From Nageia nagi (taxonomy: Eukaryota > Pinophyta): 64,000 nt of DNA. The DNA lies in contig JBITNC010000001.1 of the NCBI GenBank assembly GCA_050084985.1, positions 18,476,001 to 18,540,000 on the forward strand, given 5' to 3'. A program made the translations under genes and the position numbers. Of this stretch, positions 47,736-58,304 are shown in pieces; position 1 is the stretch's first letter; each line of letters starts with the position of its first letter. A model generated the notes under the pieces. That model worked only from the letters and a program-made list of their open reading frames with translations, did no database searches and was not told the DNA's origin.

Positions 47736-48500
47736 CCATATGTCATTTCCAAGTTAGCAAAATAAATTTGTCCCTCGTGTTATAATTTTAAAATAAACAA
47801 TGTGTAACTGTAGGAATATTTTAATTTGTAACATCTATAGACTGTTATTATTCATGTAACAACTTTAGAATCTTTGTATTAGATTAGAATAGAGTAAAAA
47901 CATCGCATTGTAACATTTTTTAATGAATTAGTATAGTATGCAATAGAGTAAATCATTCCTCAAGTTGGTGTGTATGATTTTCATGTGTAGTCAAGATTTT
48001 CTATCAAAAAAATCTTGAGGCTTATAACTTTTCTTACAAAGCTCATTTTTTTGTCGGTATTGGCTCATTGGAAATATGTTTTCAATACCTTTCCATTGAT
48101 ATATAACATGCCATACTTCTTATGATAATCACCAACACACTAGCCATTTTTTGCTTAACTATCATTATGTCATTTCCAAAATTGTAAACAATAGGGTCTA
48201 GTATCACCACGATTCGTTTGAGTTCTATTGATCCATTTGCAGATTTCCACATACCATTATAAATCTCTTTTAAATACCTTTCCAATAGTATATGACACTT
48301 TGTACTTTCATTAAGAATCGCCATAGCGACATCCCATTCTTTTTTAGGTATTTCTGCTACGAAACTATTGTTTGGTCGCTAGAGATAATGTCTCATGTCA
48401 CCAAGAATCGCTAGATATTTATAGCTCCTTTTGCTAATCGACATACATCACTAAAAATATATTTGTAATACCTTTCTAATGGTATAAGACATCCCATAGT
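47736..48500. repeat. About 190-bp diverged tandem repeat, three units
   Basis: A shared motif near AATACCTTTCCAATRGTATA recurs at 48079, 48268 and 48461, spaced about 190 bp apart. Neighbouring matches include ATCACCACGATTCG / GTCACCAAGAATCG. The repeat separates the LINE-2 reverse transcriptase from a LINE 3' part. The first 250 bp of the interval show nothing recognisable. Confidence 0.6.
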
Positions 48501-50030
48501 TTATTTTGAGCTCACCATCTTGTTCACCACATATTTGCCATAGTATAAACTACCAATTTGGCGATTTTGGTCTGTTTAGCGAGTTTGCTTCATTGTTGGC
48601 AATTTTATTCATTTCTTCATTTGGTATCAAATCCTTGTTTAGTTGGAGGGTTAGAGTCACCTATGTAGGTCTTTGTAACAATTTATCAAGTTATTTTCTT
48701 TATGTTGAACCCAAGCAAGCCTTCTTCACATGGAGTTTACTTTTTCAAGGCCTTCCTTTAGGTAGTAGACTCGTACATATGGGTGTGGTTAACCCGTTGT
48801 CCTTTTTGTAATACCGACAAGTTGTTTATGGGTCTTTTTAAGTTCTATGGAAAGACCCATAAGGCATGGACTCGGATGGAGTCCTTTTTTCAGCCTTATT
48901 TGAAGCAACCATTAACTTGGCTCCGTAACATTCTAGAACACCCTCCAAATTTCTTCGCATCTTTGGAAGAATTTTGGAATATCTTTAGGATTAGAATTAT
49001 GTTCCAATTGTGAAAAGAAAGAAATGCAATTATTTTTTTCTATAAAGCATCCTTTTGCAAATTTTTCTCTCACTAATAAGCTCGCTATCTTTCATGACAT
49101 TTGGTTTCAAATCAAGGACCAAGTCAATAAGGTTGCCTTGGAAGTCAACCACCTGCAAGAGCTCATCAACCATTATGGCAATGCTTTGTGCTCGATGAAT
49201 CATGTTCCTCCTAAACCGATCCGACAAGAACGTTCGTAGTCGAGACAACATCATCACCCTTCCCCTAAGGAACGAGACCAGAGCTCTATTCGCACATCTC
49301 ACCAATGGCATCATGATATTTGGGCTCTATATACTCTACTTGTGCGAAGTGCTCTTGGATGGGAATCTCGTCCTAGCTCCCCTTACCAAAGTTCTAGCTA
49401 GGGCGATCATCCAAGCTCATCTCATCATAATGATGGTTGGGGAGGGCGGACTGATGGTGATGACAACAAGTGGCGTGGCATTTTTGACGGTTGACTAGAT
49501 CCAAATAATTCAACAATTAATGGAGTGGCGATGGATGGATGGGTTATTCAATCATTTACAACTGAGCATGCGCCAGGTGGGCCAAATTGGCACAAGATTT
49601 GTGAAATGTTGGATAACACACACTGGCCATGGATTCCCTCCAATGTTTGAAAGCATAATGAAGATATGGTGGATCCTCCTGCAACCATTAATGAGGTGGT
49701 CATCTTTGTGCCAACTAGCACCCCGTTGACTAGTACTCCATCCACTTCTTGATGGCATTGAATGCATATGTTGATGTTTAACACCGATGGTGGTGTTTTA
49801 ATGTTGTTTACTTATCGGTTTGGTTAGTTATCTTGTAGCTTTGGTGTCCTGCCATGTGGTCAATAGAGATTTGTTTTGTTTGAAATCCTACTATGTGAAA
49901 GAGCAATGGGAATTGCTTTGTTTGAGACTTCAATTACTGTTTGTTACAATGTCATACGCTCGATGTGTGTGTTAACCATTCATCTCCCTTTGTATGATCT
50001 AATGTTTGTAATACAAACCTAATCATTCAA
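48501..50030 (+). pseudogene. LINE 3' part: zf-RVT region and tail
   Basis: Plus-strand frames give FQGLPLGSRLVHMGVVNPLS (about 48750), CPFCNTDKLFMGLFKFYGK (about 48798) and FRIRIMFQLWKERNAIIFF (about 48985). This is the zinc-binding region after reverse transcriptase in plant LINEs (zf-RVT). Further downstream the frame is rich in Trp, Asp and His, and I do not recognise it. The element ends near 50030 at a TA/GTAT/TG microsatellite. It may be the 3' half of LINE-2, separated from it by the repeat at 47736-48500. Confidence 0.7.
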
Positions 50031-50068
50031 TATATATATATATATGTATGTATGTGTGTGTGTGTGTG
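50031..50068. repeat. TA / TATG / TG microsatellite
   Basis: A run of TA units, then GTAT units, then TG units at the 3' end of the LINE sequence, as is common at LINE tails. Confidence 0.85.
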
Positions 50069-50903
50069 GTGTATCTTAACAATATTTAAAATGTTATTCT
50101 GAATGGTATATAGTTTGTCATGTGGGATAAAAAAAATTTAGTTCATTCACATTATCTCTATAAAGTTGTAAACCACCTAAGAGAGTAAAACTTTATATTT
50201 ACCATCATGTTAGAGTTGAAAGAAGCTAGCATTGCTTAGCTATGTTGGTTGCTTACAAGCGACCAATTTTTAAAATGTGTGTAAAATTAAATGAAAACAT
50301 AAATAGACTTAAACCTTTTCCTTTCTTTTGATAATTCAATATTTGTTGCTATCTTGAAATTGTCATATATAACTTTATCATAATTGAAGTTCCTTGAATT
50401 CATCTTAAATTTGTTTCCGCTTGAAACTTGGTCTTTTTTGGGGGATACGCAAGAGACTCTTTTCATTCACTCTTTGTACAACTTTACATTATATCCGTGT
50501 GTACAATACAACATATGTCCTCAGTGCAATACATTATTATATTTTCGAAATCCTAATATTTCTACTGTATGAACCTAATAGACCCTCCTATGGTTTTGTA
50601 ACATACGAGACCTCATTATAAGAAGTGGCTATCATTTACAAAGGCTTAAAAGTGAAAAAGTAGGCAAAAGAGCATTGTTAAGCCACCATGGTTGATGTGT
50701 TTAACATCCCAAACATGCCACTGCTAGTTGAAGATGGCAATGGCTTTCACAACAATTCGGACTCTGGTATTTCCTTTAGTGAATTTAATGTATCAACTTG
50801 AAACCTATAATCTATAGTATATATGTTTTAGCTGCTGTGTAGGAACCTTAATCTGTTTTCCGCAGAAATTACGATCAGATCAAATTATTTGTGATAACAC
50901 AGG
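50069..50903. other. 3' flank of the dihydrofolate synthetase-like gene
   Basis: AT-rich sequence. No gene or element is seen; it presumably includes the 3' untranslated region of the minus-strand gene that follows. Confidence 0.4.
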
Positions 50904-52652
50904 TCAAACTGGTTTGTCATGTAAACAAGACATCAATGCTGATACTACATGCAATGACCCAGTAACACATATAATGCCATGAGAGTCATTACTAGTAAGT
51001 TCCAACAATTTCCCAGCCTTCTTTACGGCAGCTTCTACAGACTCAGGTTCTGTAGCGACCAGTAACTCTGAACTCCCATGACTAAAATCTTTCGGCGCAT
51101 AGTTGATTTGCTTTTCATTCCAATCTGTAACAGACAAACTATGCTCTCCTGCAATTTGCATCCAAATTCTTGACAATGAAGAAGCAGGTGTTGTGCGGAT
51201 GTTGCTACCAGCCACACCAACCTCGGTGAAAACAGCTGCCATTGGCAGTGCACCTACAAAGCTCCACCACATAACCAGTGAGTAGTAATTAAAACGAATT
51301 TATCAGAACATTTTGGCCAGTCATAAAGATTAGGAACCACCAGAGTCTAAGAGTCAACTATTTGAATTCTGATTAGCTTCAATCCGTAATCAAAATAAGA
51401 CGATAAAAATGATTGTGAAGATGCAAAGGTTGTTGATTTTATTCACAATACCATTGCTATAAACTCATGGATTGTACAAATCTATGTTATGGAGTCTTCA
51501 TTTTATAACTATTTTGAAGAAAGTCACTTGAATTTTCCCCCAATTCAATCAATAGTAAAAATATGAACACTCCCAACTAAACCCATAAGAGCATACGTAG
51601 ATCAATTAAACTCCATGAATTTCGCATTTTATTCTGCTCCCTAATTAATACACTTTGGAACCCATTAGGCCATTACTATTTTCCAATCATGATTTTGGGT
51701 CATCGTACAAATATCAAATAATTACTTCTGTACAATTACTTCAGTAGCTGATTTCAATCAGCAGACCGTCAATCTATTTAGGCTTCATGTTTGGCTTGAA
51801 GGGGAATGGCGGAAGGTTAATCTACTCTCAAGATAAAATACTCAAAACAGGGGCTGGTAGCTCAGTGGTAGAGTACATATGCCAGTATCAGAAGATGCCA
51901 GTTTTGAATTGTTATGAACCGTTACACAAAAGGTCGACCTATTAGTGAATCCAACACCATGGATCTAACATATCACCACGCTCCGCATCCACGTCCCGCG
52001 GCTTCACTTGTGGCGGCTCTCATCTAGTCATTCTCTAGGTAGCCTTTCACAGTAGCCCTTCCGGGGACTTGAACTTGGGACGTATGGCCTGCTATGATAC
52101 CAAATTATGAACGTTAACACCAAAGGTCGACCATAGTGATCCACACACCCAGATCTTAACATGAATCCTAACGGGTCCATAGGTTCTAAGAATAGTTGTA
52201 AGTCCAAAAAAAATATTACAAATTGTAAACTTGAATTCAAACTAACAGATGAGCACCCATCACAATACAATACAATTCAAACACCTGCTAGAAAAAGGAA
52301 TTACACTACCTGAAATGATTTGATCAGCAAAAGCTGAATGATCTTTGTCATTTGCCATAGCTATAACAAAGGCCAACGGTTGATCTGAATGTACCATCCT
52401 GATTGTGGCTGCTATAGCTTTGGCAGACGCTTCCGTGTGTGCTAATTCAAGTAACACAAAAATATTAGAAAATATCAGAGGTTTTATAGCACTTTGAAGG
52501 AAGATTACTTAGCAAAGTACCTCCATCAAGAATTACGGTATTTCCTTCAATACCAAGCATCTGAACTTGCTCAGGTGTCAAATACTGAAATCTTCCACAT
52601 AAAGTTGTGCTCTCTAGCCCAGCACGTATTGACTCATCTGAAATTTTCCAAC
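50904..52652 (-). CDS. DHFS: Dihydrofolate synthetase / folylpolyglutamate synthase-like, C-terminal exons
   Basis: The enzyme joins glutamate to dihydropteroate (or adds glutamates to folates) using ATP; plant DHFS is mitochondrial. Exons on the minus strand are 52652-52521, 52441-52310 and 51253-50904 (TGA at 50904-50906). All introns are phase 1 with GT..AG ends. The product reads SDESIRAGLESTTLCGRFQ, GNTVILDGAHTEASAKAIAA, FVIAMANDKDHSAFADQI and finally IICVTGSLHVVSALM. These are the ILDGAHT and VTGSLH signatures of the FolC/Mur-ligase C-terminal domain. The frame is open and typical. The ATP-binding N-terminal exons are not in the 11 kb upstream, so either the next intron is very long or the gene is truncated. 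A protein ending in LHDKPV is complete at the C-terminus. Confidence 0.85.
51910..52161 (-). mobile_element. 252-bp TRIM/SMART-type miniature LTR retrotransposon with intact ends
   Basis: Two direct repeats, 52161-52103 (59 bp, 5' LTR on the minus strand) and 51970-51910 (61 bp, 3' LTR), start TGTTA; the 3' copy ends TAACA. The minus-strand primer site at 52102-52086 (TGGTATCATAGC) abuts the 5' LTR and matches initiator tRNA-Met at 11 of 12 bases. The flanks are perfect 5-bp duplications (TGAAT at 51905-51909 and 52162-52166). The interior of about 130 bp cannot encode anything and holds only a weak purine tract. The element must have been mobilised by proteins of another element. Confidence 0.85.
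52086..52102 (-). promoter_or_regulatory. Primer-binding site of the miniature element
   Basis: Minus-strand TGGTATCATAGCAGGCC abuts the 5' LTR and matches the plant initiator tRNA-Met 3' end at 11 of the first 12 bases. Confidence 0.8.
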
Positions 52653-53997
52653 CTAACAACAAATGGAACAGGAATTTACTCATAAGAACAAAACTAGAAC
52701 CAGAAAATCCAGAATTACATATTCCATGTTACTGTTGAGATATCTGACAGCCTAATAAAAACGTGCACTAACTCCCATGTACTAAATAATACATTGCAGC
52801 ATATGACTGGACAAACAATTTCCAATGCACTTTTTGCTTTTACATTCAATGGATGAATTTAAACGGTCGCAATCTGGTAGATTATGGAATAATATTTGTC
52901 ATAATGTAGCAATCTGGCTAGATTATGGTAATAGGATTATAATATTTCCTTATGTGGTTTTACCTACTACCTTGCTTTGCCTATTATTGGAGTAACAGTC
53001 TACCCTGATTGTACATTTCCACTACTCTCACAAACCATTTTGCATTGTACATAAACATTGCGTAAGGTGGAAATACTCCAGATGTCGAGTTGTTATTAGC
53101 ACTGTCATTTTACTGAAAAATATACTCGTATATAGTATATAGGCATGTTGAACTTCAAATAATAGAAAATAAAATAAATTAGATGGTTTTGCTAAGGTTT
53201 TTTATACGGTTGTACATACTTAATTTGGATTTTGCTATTTAAAATGACTTCTATTTTAAGTGTTTATCTGATTTATGCAAAATGCAATTTTGGGCCCACA
53301 TGGGATCATTTTGGAAATTAACTTGAGCAATATCTTCAAATTTCATATTTTCCCAAGTACATGTTGGCTTAGGTGTTCCCACCTAGGTGAATCCAAAATT
53401 AGACTTCTCCAATCTATATGAGGCAAAAGAGCAAAAGCTCTTATGAGAGACGCATGAACAAAATATCCTGAAACATCTTAGGAGTCTATCAGACAATATT
53501 TTTGGCATGCTCTAACACTATTATCTGCTACAAGATTCATCATATTCTTCAATGTTTTTATTCAAGTCATATTCAAAGGCATCACAACATAATATGCAAG
53601 GAGATCACTAGAAGCATTAAGAATATATTGCAAAACACATTCGTCGATGGTCATCACACCTCAAGAGATTGCTTGGCCTAGAACATGGGTATTTTGGACC
53701 CCACATCCCAAAACACAAATGTTTTGGAACCTAGGTGATCTAGTTCCTAACTGATATTGACCCCAAACCAATCCCAAGAACCAAGTCCAGCCCAACACAA
53801 GACAAATTCATCATCTGCTCACTCTAGAATGCTAGGATTCATCCTCCAAGATCACACGCTATCCATCAATTTGCCTCCAATTCCAAATTAATCCTCTCTA
53901 TATATATCCTCCAAGATCACAAGCTATTAACCTATTTCCATAGTAGACATAATAAAGTGTACATATTTTAATACATTAATCTCTTTTTGTATCTACA
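52653..53997. other. Intron or upstream sequence of the DHFS-like gene; possible LTR at its right end
   Basis: No exon of the DHFS-like gene is recognisable here on the minus strand. The right part, with ..TGTATCTACA ending at 53997, looks like the end of a plus-strand LTR because a primer-site-like TGGTGAACCC follows at 54001. Confidence 0.35.
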
Positions 53998-54000
53998 AAT

Positions 54001-56650
54001 TGGTGAACCCAACTCTTTGTTTTATTTTGTATCTTTTTTTGCTAAAACCCTAGGTTTTGGGTTTAAGCACCTTGTTTGTTTTTTGGAACCCTAATTTGTA
54101 AAAACCCTAGTTTTCTAAATTTAGGGTATTATATTTGTGTCAAACTCAAATTTCATTGGTGTTTTTTTCATCCTTGTTTGAACTTTGAACTATACCTTTA
54201 ATTCTTCTGCACATGAAGGCTCTGAAATTATTCCCAAATTTAGAAGTGCAAGAATGGTTAAGAAAGGAAAACCTACAATACAAATTCCAATCAACAATGA
54301 TGAGGACTATGACTTACAAGATGCTAGAATAAAGTATAAACACAAATGAGAATCTTTTCAACTCATACATGCATCTCTCAGAGAGTCTAGATACAAACTA
54401 TGACGGTGATACAAAAGGCGATGAAAATCAATCAAAAATTGCTTATCAAAATGCCAATAAAAAAAAAAATCATTGACCTGTATATGGCTTGTGGTGTCTT
54501 AGATCCACCTCCTTCACCCATCTCTGTGAAACTAAGTCAACCAATGGTTCTAAAAATATCTTCTTTCAAGATGCTTTTGAATTCAACTTCAAACCCAGCC
54601 AAAACATATAGATTTCCACAATGTTCCAATTCTAGGTTCCCCATTCCGAAACACATCTGTTGAGGACTAGTACACCAAATTGCAAGTGTCCTAGGGCACC
54701 TGTCCCAAAACGCAAACGTTCTAAAATGCCTATCAATGTTTTGCTCGCTTTGCCCAAAAATTACAATCTCCTTGCCGTCAACCTAAAAATCAACTTTGTG
54801 TCTTCCAAGTCATTCCTTATCCAATTTTGCCTCAGCGTCCAACCTTGCCACCACCATTTACCACATTAATCATAGGAATGCCTGTATCATAAAATATCTT
54901 AAAAAATATAACCCAAGGCCAATGTTTGAGACTTTAAGTGATGACAAAAACAAAAAATAGTGTAACATCAGAACCATTAAGTCCAAGGGTACAACATCAC
55001 AATCAAGCATCCCCTTCTCAAGAAACTAAAGATGATGATACACAAATTTTCAGTTTTGAGGGATTAACAATAGATGAAAGGAAATTTAAAGTAGAAATCA
55101 TAAATGAATTTCATCTAATGGAAGAAAGAACTTGAATTCCAAAATTTATCCCCGAAGGAGCAATGCATAGAATTGATAGAATTCAGAAAGATGCTCCAAC
55201 AACAATAGACAAACCAAAGAGGAGTTTTTGTCAAAATCAACTCACAAATTGAACAGCCTAATTGAATAGTTGATCACACGAAGAGATGTAGACGACCAAG
55301 AGATATATTGAAGTTATAAAAAACGTCATGGCAATCCAACAGATTTTGAAACATGTATGATCATACACAAATTATATTATGTTGTGCATTAGTTTCTTAC
55401 TTTAGTGTGTGTGAGACTAGCATGCATGTGTGTGCAATTGCTCACCATACTTGGTGTGTGGCGTAGTTGTGCATAGACTAGTTTTTATGTACTATTATGA
55501 TACTAATTCAAGATTCAATTAGAGTGCAAGATTTTGGTCGTTTTGTTTTATTCTGTTGCTATGTTTTTTCAGTGTAAATTGTGCAATTTTACTTTTCATT
55601 GCTGTTGTGTGACAATGAGCAAAGACAAATCTTTTTACAGCTAGCTGTGACTACTATTCAACATTTGTTGTCACTTTTGGTGACCAAAATTTAACATAAT
55701 CTAAGATGCAGACAACAGAACAAACAGAATTGTCTAAAGAAGTTCAGCAAACATTACAAGAATTGAAAACACTCAGAACTAAAGGCACTAGTCACATCAC
55801 ATGGTTTCATACAAAAGCATCAGAAAACGTTTATGTTCAAGAATCATACTATTAAACATTCTAAGAAAAGAATCTCTCAAATTTCATAATATACAATGGT
55901 ACAAAAGACACTAGACAACACATACTCCAATTCAAGAATGAAGCAATTAAATTCAACACTAATTAAAATCTCATGACAAGGGTATTTTTCAACAGCCTAA
56001 TTGGTGATGCTCTTCTATGGTATCAAGAGTTACCAAATGATAGTATCACAATTTCGAAGATTTTATAGACAAGGTTTTACAAGAATACAAATTTAACATC
56101 AAATGCAATACTACACTAGGGGATTTATACAAACTCAAACAGTTGCCAACTCGAAAATTCAAAGACTTCCTAAAGAAATGGAAAAAGAGAGCCAATGAAA
56201 TCATAGCAAAACAAGAAGATCTAAAAGAACCTATTACAAACACTTCTTACAGCATTCAAAGGACACATTTGCAGTCTTATAGATCCACCCTTGGAAAAAA
56301 TTATTCAAAAAGAACCAATTATCTCGGCTTATGGAGAATTGAAATATGAAAAAAGTAAGAAGAACAAAGAGAACACAACGGTTGACAAAGAAAAGGAAAA
56401 AGACAATACAATAGTTGTGGCAAATACAAAACAAGTTCAAAACAACCTTCACCAACCTCAAAGAAAGTACTCATGCTTTCAGGAAAGCCTAAGCTCAATT
56501 TTGGACAATTTGGTTAATTGGCATATTATTTAGTTACCTTCAAGAAGATAACATCATTTTCCCAACGATGTTGCAAAAGAGTACAAGTTTGTGGAATTTT
56601 GCAACTATCTTCAAAACATCAAACAGCACCAAAAAATATAGAAAATTGAG
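54001..56650 (+). pseudogene. Gypsy-3: Ty3/gypsy gag remnant
   Basis: After the possible primer site, frames include MVKKGKPTIQIPINNDEDYD (about 54250). A capsid-like region at 55880-56350 shows GDALLWYQELPND, FEDFIDKVLQEYKFNIK, LKQLPTRKFKDFLKKWKKRA and FKGHICSLIDPPLEKI, with IISAYGELKYEKSKK after it. This is a gypsy-type gag. No protease, reverse transcriptase or integrase follows before the LINE and hAT sequences. The piece ends at about 56650 with a purine-rich AAAATTGAGGGATA before TGTTTAAG, possibly the polypurine tract and LTR start. Confidence 0.65.
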
Positions 56651-56699
56651 GGATATTGTTTAAGATTTAATTGATCAAAGGTTAATGTTAAAATCAAGT

Positions 56700-57060
56700 T
56701 TCTAAATATTTTAAGCTATATACTGACTTAAAATATTATTCCTCTAGTAAAATGTGCTTTTCGCCCCCTTTGCTACATACCTCCATTTTGCTTTTTGCCC
56801 TCTTGCTTCCATGACTCAAAAGCCAACATCTCACCCTCTCTGATTCAAGCTCATGTGGGAAAGCTACAATTGCCATCGAGATCTACAGTTAGCCCGTTAA
56901 TGGCGCGCTAACAATGGAACCACCTCTACGGTCTTGGTGAAGCCTTTTCATGAAAGAGGCTAATGAGAAGATGTCTCAAAATACCTCGCTCGATCATCAA
57001 TCAGGCAATTGAGCGAGGGCGCTACAATTTGGTAGGAAGACTTCATGGAGCACGTCCAAA
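56700..57060 (+). other. Sequence left of hAT-1, partly LINE ORF1
   Basis: Only the last 40 bases can be read with the following DUF4283-like frame (EDFMEHVQ), when joined across the hAT insertion to 57916. The earlier part shows no recognisable gene. Confidence 0.3.
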
Positions 57061-58032
57061 CTAAGTTACCGATTCAGGTACGTGTTCAGATTCAGGTTCG
57101 TTGTTTCAATTTGCAGATTTGGCAAAAAACAAATTTGGGTTTTGGGTACGGTTTGGGTACGTCCATACAAAAACCATGTAAAAATCAGAAATAAACATAA
57201 ATTTGCAGCCTAGAAACATGAAATTAAGATTAGAGTATCACATAGCATCATATAAACAACAAAACCACCATAAACATGAATGTCATTTAAAACATGCATG
57301 AGAAATTTCGCTCAAACTTCAAGTTCAATATTAAAATATTAATATCAAGTTCAAGTTTCAACGGTTCAAATGAAACTTCTAGGAGTCTAAGATTCTAAAT
57401 CAGTAATCTCATCATCATCATTGACATTAGATGATGTAGGAACATTAGAACCACAACCAATGCCACTGCCACATGCACTAACAACATGTTCATGTTCATC
57501 CAAGTCATCATGTTCAACTCCCTTTGATCACTCTTCAACTCTGAAGACAAGGGTTAGCCTTTTGGAAAAAACTTTGTTGTTTGCAAGGGAAATGAACAAG
57601 AATGAATGAGTTTAGAGGGTTTAAGGCCTTTAAGAGGTAACTTTTAGGGTTTCCCATATGTAATTGGTCAAATTCAAGGAGAAAAACAATAAAGAAATGA
57701 TAAAATTTATTAAAAAATCGGCCAGACGCCTTGGATACTTTGCGAGTACTTCCTGATATGCCCAAGTACTCCCACGTATGTTAGTGGCGTATCCGACTTC
57801 AAAAAAACATTTCCTAGACAAATCCGTTCGCGTATCGAACCCGTATCCATATCCAAAACGTACGGAACCCGTATCCACCCCTTCTGCAGGTGTATCCAGT
57901 AACTTAGCGTCCAAAACATTGATTTAATCCGAAGGTGGGAAAAACAGAAATGGACAATCAAGGGCAGCCTTGATGTTGTTGCAATACCTAGTGACTATAT
58001 CATGTTCGCTTTCAGCAATGAAGAAGACAAAG
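57040..58032 (+). pseudogene. DUF4283-like LINE ORF1 fragment interrupted by hAT-1
   Basis: Read across the transposon, the frame gives EDFMEHVQNIDLIRRWEKQK and then KGSLDVVAIPSDYIMFAFSN followed by EED. This resembles the central part of DUF4283 (a W..kG.v.v..lP..fflF.F pattern), the RNA-binding-type N-terminal domain of plant LINE ORF1. It duplicates, in diverged form, the same domain of the longer ORF1 that follows at 58320. A stop follows at about 58035. Confidence 0.5.
57061..57907 (-). mobile_element. hAT-1: deleted hAT transposon with perfect 8-bp target-site duplication
   Basis: Both ends read CTAAGTTAC inwards (57061 on plus, 57907 on minus), and subterminal motifs of the GGATACGGG and GATTCAGGTAC type follow. 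Flanks are CGTCCAAA at 57053-57060 and 57908-57915, an 8-bp duplication as hAT transposases make. Inside, on the minus strand at 57520-57388, is the acidic tail of a transposase (NVPTSSNVNDDDEI..DLES, stop), but the dimerisation segment is lost. It is the same family as hAT-2, in inverted orientation. Confidence 0.9.
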
Positions 58033-58304
58033 ATTAATACTTAACTTACCTTATAATGTATGAAGAGTGGCGGAATGGGGACGGTGCGCTAGTTACAGGG
58101 AAAGCGAAATAAAATTTCAAAAAAGTGAGGGCGGATCATAACTTCAGTACCTAGTGACTATATCATGTTCGCTTTCAGCAATGAAGAAGACAGAGATTAA
58201 TATTTAGCTTTATAATGTATGAAGAGTGGCGGAATGAGGACAATGCGCTAGTTACAAGGAAAGCGAAATAAAATTTCAAAAAAGTGAGGGCGAATCATAA
58301 CTTC
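57985..58304. repeat. 163-bp tandem duplication upstream of LINE ORF1
   Basis: Units begin at 57985 and 58148 (TACCTAGTGACTATATCATG). They are nearly identical over about 160 bp, with a small deletion in the second unit. Each carries the YIMFAFSNEED-coding segment of DUF4283. The ORF1 start follows directly. Confidence 0.85.

Larger units (their letters stand above)
51850..52213 (+). repeat. tRNA-derived SINE-like sequence, split by the TRIM
   Basis: The head GGGGCTGGTAGCTCAGTGG resembles the acceptor arm and A box of a tRNA. Removing the insert at 51910-52161 and one target copy leaves GTTTTGAATCC, like a B box (GGTTCRANNCC), 50 bases on. A short A run (52206-52213) follows. This fits a degraded tRNA-derived SINE, or a tRNA pseudogene, in the host intron. 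I see no flanking duplications of its own. Confidence 0.55.

Noticed and set aside
49520-49784. Small ORFs on both strands near the end of the LINE
   Set aside because: They are frames of the degraded LINE 3' region or its complement, with no independent support.
51850-51909. Functional tRNA gene
   Set aside because: The A box is good, but the rest is interrupted by a 252-bp insertion, the acceptor stem does not pair well, and an A run follows, so a SINE or tRNA pseudogene is more likely.
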